From Clostridia bacterium (GTDB taxonomy: Bacteria > Bacillota > Clostridia > Oscillospirales > Acutalibacteraceae), in contig JAFQEL010000016.1 in the NCBI GenBank assembly GCA_017399065.1, positions 1 to 64,000 on the forward strand: a stretch of 64,000 bases of DNA. Reading direction: 5' to 3'. The first letter of the stretch is position 1; each line of letters begins with the position of its first letter. The translations under genes and the position numbers were made by a program. Positions 54,022 to 63,133 of this stretch are shown here, in pieces. The notes under the pieces are model-generated. The model ran no database searches, was not told the origin of the DNA, and was given only the letters and a program-made list of their open reading frames with translations.

Positions 54022-54999
54022 TTAACGCGATAAAAGATATGACTGCACGGTGACGTTATTGCGCCAGTGTGCGAGATGAAAAATTGAAACAGCTGTCAGT
54101 GCAAGCTTGTTGTATGTAACAGGGATATTCTTCTCAATTGCCAGCTTCCTGCATTTTCCTTTTGTTTTATAAGTACCACTAATAAGCTTTTCATTAAAAG
54201 GCTTGTGGACAATAGTGCCGTCAGGAAGCTTCTCGGTACGATACAGCTTCCAACGCAAGCGGATTTCATCGGCAAGATTTTCTGCATAGCCTTCTTCAGT
54301 GTTTATTCTATTAAGATAATATTCATAACACTTTTTAGCCTGCATTGCTCTTATAATGTGATAGTCCACTGAATTTGAAAGCTCAATAGGTTTAAATACC
54401 TTTTCCTTTTCACCAAGTCCTTCAAAATATGATTTTACAAATTCCTGATCTTCGGGCAGAATCCTCTGCAAACTGTCCTTGCCACCCTTGCCGTCCTTAA
54501 CAAAAATACACATATGACCGCTTTCGTCAATTCTCAGATCTCTGCCCTCAAGCTTTGCAAGCTCTGATACTCTTATCCCGACGACCTTCTGAAATTCAAC
54601 GGTGCGTGCATAACGAGGATTATCCGGATTGTTATCCGCACGAATCTTCTTGCCGTTGTCCGAGCGTGATTTGGTGTATTCAGCTGTATAACGGATAGGC
54701 TTTGTGATTGTTTTCATCGGCACATCATAAAAGCTGCATACCGCTGCAAGATAGTTGTGAATCGTGGCAGCTTTATATTCTTTCTCTTGCAGATAGTCCG
54801 AATAATCCTGAATATGTTTCATACATTCCGCATGGGTTTTACAGTTGTAATTCTTACGGCAGAATTCAATATATGCCTTAAGCCATTTCCTATAATTAAC
54901 TTGGGTAACAGAACTTTTTAATTCGGCAATAAATGACTCTGTTTCATCCCTTAACTGCCTTGTTATACTCTTACCCCTGACTTTGTTTTGCTTAGCCAT
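54022..54999 (-). CDS. Divergent tyrosine recombinase
   Basis: 325 residues, GAAAGGA upstream of ATG. The N-terminal SAM-like domain (about 10-100: LRDETESFIAELKSSVTQVN, YSDYLQEKEYKAATIHNYLA) is followed by a catalytic half with GIRVSELAKLEGRDL (Arg near 162) and a C-terminal AHWRNNVTVQSYLLSR, where His, Arg and Tyr of the second active-site cluster are packed together. The canonical separate HxLR block is hard to find, so the active site is atypical. It converges on the integrase with a 14-bp gap. A 650-bp hairpin-rich leader precedes it. Function could be inversion, resolution or integration of an unknown element. Confidence 0.75.
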   Translation of the reverse strand: MAKQNKVRGKSITRQLRDETESFIAELKSSVTQVNYRKWLKAYIEFCRKNYNCKTHAECMKHIQDYSDYLQEKEYKAATIHNYLAAVCSFYDVPMKTITKPIRYTAEYTKSRSDNGKKIRADNNPDNPRYARTVEFQKVVGIRVSELAKLEGRDLRIDESGHMCIFVKDGKGGKDSLQRILPEDQEFVKSYFEGLGEKEKVFKPIELSNSVDYHIIRAMQAKKCYEYYLNRINTEEGYAENLADEIRLRWKLYRTEKLPDGTIVHKPFNEKLISGTYKTKGKCRKLAIEKNIPVTYNKLALTAVSIFHLAHWRNNVTVQSYLLSR

Positions 55000-55294
55000 A
55001 GCAACAATCCTTTCATATATAATTTGAAACTTTTTTCTGTTGGTGTTTCTTCCAACCCGCGCCGAAAGGCTCGTTAAATCAATTGGTGATGTCTCAATTT
55101 ACATACAGAAATTATATTCTGTCGCCGAGAAAAGGCCGGTTGAGCAGGTTACCATCCTGTTCACACCAAATGTTTCTGAGTAGCAAAAACTCCTCAAAAA
55201 CCTTGCATAAGCGGTTATCACGTAAAAATCACTATTATTTTCCGTGATAACCCTTATGCACAGACCGATAAACACGGTCTGTCCGTGAGAAGTG

Positions 55295-55510
55295 TCAGTT
55301 TAAACAAAGCACCGGTACAGGCAATGTTTTCGCTGTCATTCTCACTGCTGATCCGAACACCTTGGATATACACAAGCTGTTCAGATCACATCGGGTACGC
55401 ACTTTTCCGCAAACAAACGCAGCACATCTTTTGCTGCACACCTCAATGACGCCGTGTCATTTATGAGGTTGTTTGGTTTCGTCTGATAGGTTCGGACCGA
55501 AAGTGTACAC
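55295..55510 (-). other. Short leader frame with SD, GTG start and internal TGA
   Basis: AAGGAG lies 9 bp before GTG at 55510. The frame codes 17 residues (MYTFGPNLSDETKQPHK) to TGA at 55457-55459. The same frame then stays open 53 codons (HGVIEVCSKRCAAF ... TAKTLPVPVLCLN) to TGA at 55295-55297. The arrangement could be a leader peptide, a decayed gene, or coincidence within a structured RNA. Confidence 0.35.
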
Positions 55511-55594
55511 CGCTTTATTCTCCTTCTTGATTTATTTCATCCAACCGCCTTCGCAATTTCTATCCCTGACAGTTGAAATAAAACGGGATTTTTT

Positions 55595-55641
55595 AATCAC
55601 TTGCGCTGTGATTTTTACTCCAAACGTGATTCATTAATCAC
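55595..55641. promoter_or_regulatory. Paired AATCAC/GTGATT dyads
   Basis: Two dyads share the same half-site: AATCAC-N7-GTGATT (55595-55613) and GTGATT-N4-AATCAC (55626-55641). They lie at the far end of the recombinase leader, beside an A/T-rich possible promoter (TTATATATTTT on the minus strand). Operator or recombination-site roles are possible. Confidence 0.5.
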
Positions 55642-55689
55642 TAAAAATATATAAGATTGACCGACACTACAAATCGCAACTTCAACTTT

Positions 55690-55704
55690 CCTGCTAAAAG
55701 CAGG
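55690..55704 (+). terminator. Small hairpin with T-run
   Basis: CCTGC-TAAAA-GCAGG, followed by CTATTTTTT. No plus-strand gene lies upstream, so its role is unclear. Confidence 0.4.
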
Positions 55705-55795
55705 CTATTTTTTGGCAAAATGGCGTTTTTGTCTGATTTTGGGCATAAATTAACCCCTGAAACGGGTGTGATTTCGTTCCAGGGGCAAAAGAACA

Positions 55796-55827
55796 CACCC
55801 GACCTGAGTTTTTGCTCAAGTCGGGTG
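55796..55827 (-). terminator. Hairpin after the giant protein gene
   Basis: CACCCGACCTGAG and CTCAAGTCGGGTG (one mismatch) around TTTTTG, 18 bp past the stop. The following T-tract on the minus strand is weak. Confidence 0.65.
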
Positions 55828-55844
55828 GTGGCGTTAAAAGAAAT

Positions 55845-58800
55845 TCAGATTATAAATGAAAAAATGAGAGATAAAATCTTCTTTATGAACTCAAATATAT
55901 TTGTGAAGATAACTTCAAAATCCATATGGTCTTCACTTACTGGCCCATCAGGTTCAACAGTTTCGTTTGTTTCGGGTATTGTTGTATCTTCGGGTATACC
56001 GTCCATATCGGGTATGGGAGCAATGTCGGGATACATACCTGCTGACTGATCAATGAGCGAAGCATATTCGATATATGCTGTCTGAGTTACAAGTTCAGCC
56101 TGAGCAGAATTCTGGTCGATGTCATTCTTTCTCAGACCTGCACCCATAAGCAGCTCAACATCGAACTCATTAATCACTCCGTCGTGGTTACAGTCGGCAG
56201 CCGTCCACATATAGCCGGGCAGCTTATCCTCTGTGAGCAGACCGTTGACAATAAGATTTACAAGGAACGCATCTTCGCCGTCGTACCAACCGTCACCGTT
56301 AACATCGCCGTATATGATAACAGTATAGCTGTCAACAATCGTTCCGTTTCTAACTATGTTGGTTATCGAGCCTGTTCCGACTTCTCCTGTGAGCGTATCG
56401 TATTCAAGCGAACAGCTGCTGTCGGTGAGTTCAACATAGTCGGTTATAGATTCGAGTCCGACATCCAAGCCGAAAATATATCCGTTTTCTGCGTCGACAA
56501 CCGTGTTGGTTGTAACATTACCTGTTATACCAACCACACGGACAATACAGTAATCTCTGTAACCGCCGTCAACAGTTGTTGCTGTAATTACAACGCTGCC
56601 TGCTTTTTTACCTGTTACAAGTCCGTTTTCATCTACCGAAGCAATAGCTGAATCAGATGTTGTCCATGTCACAGCTTTGTTTTGTGCATCACTCGGCGTG
56701 AATCTGCCGTTAAGCTGTACCTTACCGTTCACGGCAATATACTCATCATGGCTTGTAAGTTCAAATCCCTGTGCAGAATTGTCAACCGTAACAGTACAGG
56801 TTTTTGAATAGTTTCCGTCATCGGTTTCAACGATAATAACTGCCGTACCTGCCTTGTGTGCGGTAATAAGTCCGTTCTGATCAACTGTTGCAACTGCTTC
56901 GTTTGTTGAAGCCCAAGTTACAACACGGTTGAGTGCTTTAAGCGGCATAACGGTTGCCGTAAGCTGATGGGTAAGACCCGGTACAAGCAGCACCTGAGAA
57001 TCGGATATATAAACATCGGTTACTTTTTTGCCTGTTTTAACTGTGCAGGTGGCGGTATATCCACCGTCCACCGTCCGTACAGTGATTACAGCACTGCCTG
57101 TGCTGTTTCCGGCAGTGACAACACCGTTTTCATCAACCGTCACTATCGTATCATCACTCGATGACCATATAAGGCTCGGATTGTCTGCATCAAGCGGAGT
57201 TACTGTTGCAAAGAGCTGCTTTGATGTACCGTTATAAATCGTCATCGTCGTATCGTTCAGCGCAACACCCCTGACAGGGTTTGTGACATTAACTTTACAG
57301 CTTGCGGTAAATCCGCCGTCATCGGTTGTGACAGTAATTGTCGTCGTGCCGGTCTTAACACCTGTTACGATACCGGAATCACTTACCTTTGCAACGTTCT
57401 CATTGAGTGAATCCCAGTAGAGCTTTTGGTTTGAAGCACCTGCGGGATCAATATTAACAATCAGCTGGATCGGATTGCCAACCGTAGCGTCAACTTCTTC
57501 CTCTGCCATACTGATGCCCTTAACCGATTCGTTTACTGTCACCTGACACTGTGCAACGAAATTGCCGTCATCGGTAATAGCGGTGATTATCGCTGTGCCC
57601 TTCGCAACTGCTGTAACGTTACCGTCTTCATCAACTGTTGCGATGTTTGTTGAGTCGCTGACCCAGTGGACAACCTTGTTGTATGCATCTGACGGAGCAA
57701 CAGTTGCAAGAAGCTGCTGAGTTGCACCGATATCAATAGAAAGGGTCGAAGTGTTGAGCGTAATGCCTTCAACAGCCTTCGGGCTGATAAGTGTTTCTTC
57801 TGTGTTGTTGACAACGCTGACTTCATCAGAAGCTGACTGTGCTTCAACAACAAGTCTGTTAGATGAATAAGGCGTTGCAAACTTAAGAGAAGATGCAGGG
57901 AGCATGTAGCTATACTGCTTGACTTCACCTGCAGCAATGTCGCCAAGAGCTACATTGCCGAGCTCAACCATAGAGTCGCTGAACTGTGAAAGAGAAACCG
58001 TTACGTTTTCAGCTGTGCCGTAGCCGTTGTTTGCTACAGTTGCTGTGATAACGCCGTTGCTGACCTGAGTATTCAGCACCTGAACATCTGCATAGCCTAT
58101 TTCAACAGCTGTGCTGTTGTTTTCAGCATTACCGTCTTCATCTGAAACTACTTCAACGGTATATGTCTGTTTTGCGAAATCATCAGGCAAGGTGTAAACA
58201 ATGTTTGCCTGATACGTCTTACCGCTTGCGATTGAGTTTTCAAAAACCTTTGTTGCAAGGATTTCACCTTCTGCGTTTTTGAGGTTGAGTGTGTAACCGT
58301 TTACTGCCGCTGTGCCGACATTCTTGAATGTTGCTGTGAATGTTACATCTTCGCCTGCAGCAACGCTTTCGGGGTCGTAGTAGACATTTGCATCCATTTC
58401 AAGGTCGGCAAGCTGACCGATGTTGTCAATAATAAAATCTGTTGAAGTATAGGGATATTCCGTTGCGTTTTCATCAACGTTATTTACAGCCATCGCCGCA
58501 ACGATTGTGTTTTCGCTGTCGATAATAGCGGAGTAATCGGCAATATGCTCGCCTGTGCTTGTCAGAGCAACAGGTGTTGAATATCCGTCAGTCTCTTTAT
58601 ACGCTACATAAAGCTCGCTCTTGTAGCCGTCTGCCACAGTGTAAACAACAGCAATTGTTGTGCCATTGTCAAGCACACTGTAATTGTTGCCGACATAGAG
58701 TTCACTTACGGTATTAGCTGTTGCAAGGTAGCCGCCACTGATGTAGTAAAACTCACCGTTCTGGTATGTAACGCCGTAATCGTCAACTGTGTCGTTCGTA

Positions 58801-61466
58801 AGCCTGCTTGAGCCGATATAAACCTCGCTGTCACCTGTTGTTTCGCTGTTGCTGTCAAGGTCTGTTGAGTATGCAACAGTTGCTGTACCGTCAACAAAAC
58901 CGATTGCAAGGCTGCTTATATTGTCGAGTGTTGCCGCTTTGTTTACAGTGCCCCAATTACCATTAACCAGCTGCTGTGTGTAAACGGTCATTGAGCTTTC
59001 AGTTTCTTCTACCCAAGTGATTGCAGCATTGCCGTTATCGGTTGCAATGTTGTGGCTTATCGGGTACATACCGCTGCCACTGTTACCGACAAGTACAGGC
59101 TCTGTCCACTCGCCGTCAAATTCGCTGTAGACAAGGTCTGTGTTTTCGAGCATATAGTCAAGACTTACATCGTCTGCAAACACTTCGTTACCGCGCTGCC
59201 AGAGAGCATATACCTTTTCGCCGTCTGTGCAGATTTTCGGCTCATTGTCTGCAAGTCCGCTTTCATATACTGCAGCGGGTGTTGACCAAGTGCCGTTTTC
59301 ATAAACGCTGTAGTAAAGCGTTGTGAGGTTCATTGTGCTCTTTGTGCCGTTGTCGCCAAGCCAAAGAGCAACAATTCTGCCGTCATCAAGCTCGACAAGC
59401 TGTGGGTCAGCATAGGGATAAACACTGTAATTGTTTACCGTTTCGTCAATACTCTGTGTTTCAATTCTGATTGTATTAAGATAATCACGTGAGAGTGGCT
59501 TGAAATCATTTCTGTCAATCTCTACAATACTGTCAATCGAGTTCACCTCAATATCGCCAAAATTCGGGTAGAGATTCATATTGACCGTTTTGCTCCACTC
59601 GCTCTCGAACACCCAAAGCGCCTTTGCCTTAACATATACACCTGCGGAAAGATCAGCTGTTATAGCTTCACGAAGTGAAGATGCAGGCAAAGTAACTTTG
59701 CCGCCGATGCTGCCCTTGATACCAGCTTCAACGCTTGCAACATCTTTGCTGAGTAGTTTTGCACCTACACCTATTGTCGGTTTCAGTTTTATACCAAATG
59801 AACCACCGGGAGAAATCTCACCGTTATCAATCTTTTGAAGATAAAGAGAGCCTTCAACCTCACCGGCTATTTTGAATGTAGCATAACAAATATATGCAAA
59901 CGGCACATCTTGACTTACACCGACCTCTGCCGTTACAACCATACCGCCTTCTTTAAACACCACATCGCCGCTTGAATAATCAAACTCCATATAGCCGGCA
60001 ACAGTAAGATTAGCACTAAAACCTATATCACCATCTATCTTTTTCAATTTATCTCTGATTTTATTGTAATTATTCCAATTGGTACCGTTACTGGAAAGAA
60101 CAAAAAAGTCTTTAAAATCTTTATAATTCTTGTAAAAGTTCCCTTCGCTTTCAACATTTACTCCGTCACCAAGACCGATAATGTACTTTACGGTTTTATC
60201 TTCAGCATTCTGCTTGTAATCAAACGAAAGTGCACCCAAATTAAGTCCAACATTGGTTGTAAACAAATAAAATTCCTCTCCGAGTACGCTTACTTTGGGT
60301 CCGTATATCTTTTCCTCTCCAAGTGCTATTCCTGCTAATCTATTCGACAGATCAAAGCCTGACTTCATTTTAACCGTTGATGTTGAATACTGATTCAGCT
60401 CGTACAGCGCACGGGTTTCGTTTGTGTAGCCGTTGCGGTTGAAGGTAACGGTTTTTGTTATATCGACATCGCTGCCGACCTTGAGGTTATATACGCCGGT
60501 ATAGTCCGTTGAGCCGACACTTTCGCCGTCGAAAACAACATTGACACCTGCAAGCGGTTTGCCCGTCGTTTCATCAACTGCCTTAACGGCATATGTAGTA
60601 TAGTTTTTAGATTTATAGATTTCAGAGCCCGGATTAAGTTTTAAAGCGGGACGAATGCCGACAAAGTTGTTGACAATACTGTCGTCGACAATGCCATTGC
60701 TACCAACATAGTACGCATCATTGGAACGACCGCCGGGAGTGCGAAGCCACCAAGGGTAGTAGTCACCGGATTTACATCCGTTAGATGAACTGAGACCAAA
60801 ATAATCATTAATAAGTTCAGCAGAATAATCGGTAAGTGTCGCTTTTCGTGTTGTATTTGATGAATAAGAATTGCTGAAGCCATAAGAAGTACTAAGAGCA
60901 TCGGAAAGTGAAGGAATAAAAATCTTGTCGTATGTATCAATACCGCCTTCTGTACCGTAATCTGGATTATCTCCGTTTACAAGGTGTGTTGTGTTGATGC
61001 GTGTTTTTTCGTAATCGGTAAAAGCTCTGTTATAAAAGGTAGAGTTAAGCCACGTGCGAAGTGTGCTGTCTGCCCAGATGCTTGAATATGGTGAAGATAT
61101 GTCATAATATTGCCAATCCAATATCCTCTGTGCCAGAAGGTAAACACCGTCACTGTCAACGGAAAGGACTTTCCATTTAATCGGGTCGTAACTGAAATAA
61201 TAAAGCGTACTACCGATTGTTGTTTTCATATAATAATTGCCGTTGTAATATATTACTCCCCTGCTGTCAGGAGTCTGCTCGGCAAGCTTAGCCTTCAAGT
61301 ATGAGTTGACAATCTCCATAGTAGGATATCTGCCGAATTCAACAATATCGCCAACCTTAAAGCTCGCCGCCTCCGCCTCGAAAACAAAGCCGTCCAACGG
61401 CGCACAAGTCGCCAGCATCACCGCACAAAGCAGAAACGCAAAAGCCTTAGTCAGAATTTTTTTCAT
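55845..61466 (-). CDS. Giant secreted DUF6273/CARDB/BIG_2/dockerin protein
   Basis: 1873 residues, GGAGG 9 bp before ATG. Signal peptide (KAFAFLLCAVMLATCAPLDG). Order: a DUF6273-like domain (about 38-275: IVEFGRYPTMEI, DPIKWKVLS, LRTWLNSTFYN, WWLRTPG); a carboxypeptidase-regulatory-like domain (about 285-345: TTGKPLAGVNVVF); a long helical/strand region; a lectin- or sialidase-like propeller (about 690-1040); CARDB-like repeats (about 1055-1235); five BIG_2 domains (about 1240-1650); a dockerin with DVNGDGWYDGEDAFLVN and ADCNHDGVINEFDVELL (about 1715-1780); an acidic linker; and a hydrophobic end (FEVIFTNIFEFIKKILSLIF). It should dock to a cohesin scaffold. The binding or catalytic target is unknown. 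Confidence 0.88.
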   Translation of the reverse strand: MKKILTKAFAFLLCAVMLATCAPLDGFVFEAEAASFKVGDIVEFGRYPTMEIVNSYLKAKLAEQTPDSRGVIYYNGNYYMKTTIGSTLYYFSYDPIKWKVLSVDSDGVYLLAQRILDWQYYDISSPYSSIWADSTLRTWLNSTFYNRAFTDYEKTRINTTHLVNGDNPDYGTEGGIDTYDKIFIPSLSDALSTSYGFSNSYSSNTTRKATLTDYSAELINDYFGLSSSNGCKSGDYYPWWLRTPGGRSNDAYYVGSNGIVDDSIVNNFVGIRPALKLNPGSEIYKSKNYTTYAVKAVDETTGKPLAGVNVVFDGESVGSTDYTGVYNLKVGSDVDITKTVTFNRNGYTNETRALYELNQYSTSTVKMKSGFDLSNRLAGIALGEEKIYGPKVSVLGEEFYLFTTNVGLNLGALSFDYKQNAEDKTVKYIIGLGDGVNVESEGNFYKNYKDFKDFFVLSSNGTNWNNYNKIRDKLKKIDGDIGFSANLTVAGYMEFDYSSGDVVFKEGGMVVTAEVGVSQDVPFAYICYATFKIAGEVEGSLYLQKIDNGEISPGGSFGIKLKPTIGVGAKLLSKDVASVEAGIKGSIGGKVTLPASSLREAITADLSAGVYVKAKALWVFESEWSKTVNMNLYPNFGDIEVNSIDSIVEIDRNDFKPLSRDYLNTIRIETQSIDETVNNYSVYPYADPQLVELDDGRIVALWLGDNGTKSTMNLTTLYYSVYENGTWSTPAAVYESGLADNEPKICTDGEKVYALWQRGNEVFADDVSLDYMLENTDLVYSEFDGEWTEPVLVGNSGSGMYPISHNIATDNGNAAITWVEETESSMTVYTQQLVNGNWGTVNKAATLDNISSLAIGFVDGTATVAYSTDLDSNSETTGDSEVYIGSSRLTNDTVDDYGVTYQNGEFYYISGGYLATANTVSELYVGNNYSVLDNGTTIAVVYTVADGYKSELYVAYKETDGYSTPVALTSTGEHIADYSAIIDSENTIVAAMAVNNVDENATEYPYTSTDFIIDNIGQLADLEMDANVYYDPESVAAGEDVTFTATFKNVGTAAVNGYTLNLKNAEGEILATKVFENSIASGKTYQANIVYTLPDDFAKQTYTVEVVSDEDGNAENNSTAVEIGYADVQVLNTQVSNGVITATVANNGYGTAENVTVSLSQFSDSMVELGNVALGDIAAGEVKQYSYMLPASSLKFATPYSSNRLVVEAQSASDEVSVVNNTEETLISPKAVEGITLNTSTLSIDIGATQQLLATVAPSDAYNKVVHWVSDSTNIATVDEDGNVTAVAKGTAIITAITDDGNFVAQCQVTVNESVKGISMAEEEVDATVGNPIQLIVNIDPAGASNQKLYWDSLNENVAKVSDSGIVTGVKTGTTTITVTTDDGGFTASCKVNVTNPVRGVALNDTTMTIYNGTSKQLFATVTPLDADNPSLIWSSSDDTIVTVDENGVVTAGNSTGSAVITVRTVDGGYTATCTVKTGKKVTDVYISDSQVLLVPGLTHQLTATVMPLKALNRVVTWASTNEAVATVDQNGLITAHKAGTAVIIVETDDGNYSKTCTVTVDNSAQGFELTSHDEYIAVNGKVQLNGRFTPSDAQNKAVTWTTSDSAIASVDENGLVTGKKAGSVVITATTVDGGYRDYCIVRVVGITGNVTTNTVVDAENGYIFGLDVGLESITDYVELTDSSCSLEYDTLTGEVGTGSITNIVRNGTIVDSYTVIIYGDVNGDGWYDGEDAFLVNLIVNGLLTEDKLPGYMWTAADCNHDGVINEFDVELLMGAGLRKNDIDQNSAQAELVTQTAYIEYASLIDQSAGMYPDIAPIPDMDGIPEDTTIPETNETVEPDGPVSEDHMDFEVIFTNIFEFIKKILSLIFSFII

Positions 61467-61469
61467 TAC

Positions 61470-62315
61470 TTACGCCTCCGTTTCGTTTTGAAAACTAATT
61501 TTTGACAACTCAATGTTATCCACATCTTCAATCCAATTTCTAATATGGTTCATAAAATTGATCTCTTCTTCAGTATTTGTTCCAATGTAGTGATAATATT
61601 TATAAACAGTGACAGTTGAAAAACTGTTTGCATCTATCAACTCTTGCCATTGATCAACTAATAGTAGTTTTTCATTACTGTTTATATAACTCAAATTACC
61701 ATTGTAATCATACTTTGTAAAATCATAATGCCAATCCGTTTTAATAACCTTCAGTGTTTCACCCTCTAAAAAAGATATGATTTGTTGTCTACTCAAGTCT
61801 GACTCAATGCCTATTTCTTTAAATCTATTTGGTTCCAATGCTATGTATTTATTAAAAACGTTAAGAACAAAATCAATGTTTTTATCATTCAAAACATCAA
61901 AAACTGGTTTTGAAGCATCATTTTCGTTTTTTGTCGAATCATAAGCTTCAACTATATACTTTAAACATGAATCTAATATTATTTTATCTGAACTCGCCAT
62001 AATTGCACTTTCATAATATCCGAAAGCCTTTTTGTAATCATAATTTTTCGCATAGCTCGAAAATATTTCACCTAAAGCAACTTTTGCATATGGTGAATAT
62101 TCATTGTCTTTTTTTATTATCCTTAAATACATATCTATAGCAATTTCATATGAACCGCATTCTCTTGATTTATCGGCTAAATTTATAATCGCAGACTCAA
62201 CCCCCAAATTTGCCAAAGCCAAATCCGCATATTGTGAAAACAAAGCTGTAACAAATACAGATATCACTAAACTTATTACAGAAGAAATAATTAAGAATTT
62301 TGTATCTCTTTTCAT
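61470..62315 (-). CDS. Membrane-anchored TPR-like protein
   Basis: 281 residues from ATG 62315, which has TAGGGAT upstream; the ATG at 62333 lacks a ribosome site. One N-terminal transmembrane segment (FLIISSVISLVISVFVTALF) is followed by helical repeats (ESAIINLADKSRECGSYEIA, VALGEIFSSYAKNYDYKKA, YYESAIMASSDKIILDSC) of TPR/Sel1 style, then an unassigned C-terminal part with an NYKYYHYIGTNTEEE-like segment. Its stop is 3 bp from the start of the 1873-residue gene, so the two are cotranscribed. It may assist export or display of that protein; this is inference from position. Confidence 0.65.
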   Translation of the reverse strand: MKRDTKFLIISSVISLVISVFVTALFSQYADLALANLGVESAIINLADKSRECGSYEIAIDMYLRIIKKDNEYSPYAKVALGEIFSSYAKNYDYKKAFGYYESAIMASSDKIILDSCLKYIVEAYDSTKNENDASKPVFDVLNDKNIDFVLNVFNKYIALEPNRFKEIGIESDLSRQQIISFLEGETLKVIKTDWHYDFTKYDYNGNLSYINSNEKLLLVDQWQELIDANSFSTVTVYKYYHYIGTNTEEEINFMNHIRNWIEDVDNIELSKISFQNETEA

Positions 62316-62568
62316 ATTTATCCCTATTTCCATTTTTTATTAAACAATAACTTTAATATTAATTATAAAACTTTGCGCCGAATAAAACAATATTTAAAAT
62401 TTACAGATTTAATTAAACATTTACCATATAATGCACAAACTAAAGTTTAATGTTTAACATTTGTAACTCTTTGTGCGCTATAGACGGCCATATTTCGTTA
62501 TTCGCGTAAAACTTCGTGCGCTTTTGAACGTGACGTTATATTTCCTATTCGGTAAAATATTTATAAAA

Positions 62569-62585
62569 GGAATTGAAACAATTCC
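62569..62585. promoter_or_regulatory. Palindrome upstream of accessory genes
   Basis: GGAATTG-AAA-CAATTCC, a 7-bp dyad 24 bp before the ATG at 62610. It could be an operator for the following two-gene unit. The AT-rich gap 62316-62609 shows nothing else certain. Confidence 0.45.
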
Positions 62586-62609
62586 GAATAATACCGAAAG
62601 GATGATTTA

Positions 62610-63122
62610 ATGAAAAACGAAAAAACTTGGCAAGAAATCAAGGATGAATTGTTTGAGAAGTATAAGCTGACGCCGGAAGCGGTAGACCGTTCAGAGAAGT
62701 ATCCGCTTGCATATCCGTTCGCAAAAGCGATTTTCGAGTGTACTGAACCCGGTTCAATGGAAGACTTCATAGCCGAAGGCGGTCATATCTTCTATCTCGC
62801 TGACCCATCCGAAATCAAAAAACAGTTAGGCGAAAACGAGTTCGCTGTTTGTGACAGAGCGTACTCTCACATTCCCATGGGCTCTATTGTCAAGGTGAAT
62901 CCCGATAAACGTCCTCGTGTCGGTTTCGCTCTTATCGAATTTGCCGGTGAAGTAACCATTGCATATTTGCACCCTCGTCCGGGAAACATAGTCCGCCTTG
63001 TGTTCAACGAAATGTATGAGGATGTTTTTCTGCCCAAGGATGCGTTTAAGGTTTTGGGCAAACCCATAGGCTATCGTATGCCCGGTAAAACAGAAGTCAC
63101 GCCAGTTGACACTGTGCTTTAA
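62610..63122 (+). CDS. Accessory hypothetical protein, 170 residues
   Basis: CCGAAAGGATG precedes the ATG. The N-terminal half is charged and helical (EIKDELFEKYKLTPEAVDRS). The second half reads like a small beta-barrel: GSIVKVNPDKRPRVGFALIE, FAGEVTIAYLHPRPGNIVRL and EDVFLPKDAFKVLGKPIGY. The GxxVxVxPxxxP phrasing recalls S24/LexA-type domains, but no Ser-Lys dyad can be assigned. Its 3' end is 11 bp from a DUF6809-like gene, a pairing typical of mobile-element cargo. Confidence 0.6.
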   Translation: MKNEKTWQEIKDELFEKYKLTPEAVDRSEKYPLAYPFAKAIFECTEPGSMEDFIAEGGHIFYLADPSEIKKQLGENEFAVCDRAYSHIPMGSIVKVNPDKRPRVGFALIEFAGEVTIAYLHPRPGNIVRLVFNEMYEDVFLPKDAFKVLGKPIGYRMPGKTEVTPVDTVL

Positions 63123-63133
63123 TGGTGATACAT

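Larger units (their letters stand above)
55000..55650 (-). ncRNA. Candidate structured leader/ncRNA upstream of the recombinase
   Basis: No ordinary gene fits. The strongest hairpin pairs TGCATAAG-C-GGTTATCACG (55204-55222) with CGTGATAACCCTTATGCA (55243-55260), 18 bp with one bulge. Others: GACCG/CGGTC (55263-55279), GAGCAGG/CCTGTTC near 55142-55162, GCAGC/GCTGC near 55429-55437, CCTCA-TGAC/GTCA-TGAGG (55441-55468), GTTGG/CCAAC (55039-55056). Short overlapping open frames are also present on the minus strand. It could be an untranslated regulatory leader, a large ornate RNA or a fossil coding region. Strand is inferred from the downstream gene. Confidence 0.45.

Noticed and set aside
55000-55650. 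Assignment of the leader to a named large RNA class such as ROOL or GOLLD
   Set aside because: Size and mobile context are suggestive, but I could not match conserved motifs by eye and will not name a class.
55657-56049. 130-codon plus-strand frame
   Set aside because: Its second half is antisense to the dockerin protein and its first half crosses two hairpins; no ribosome site.
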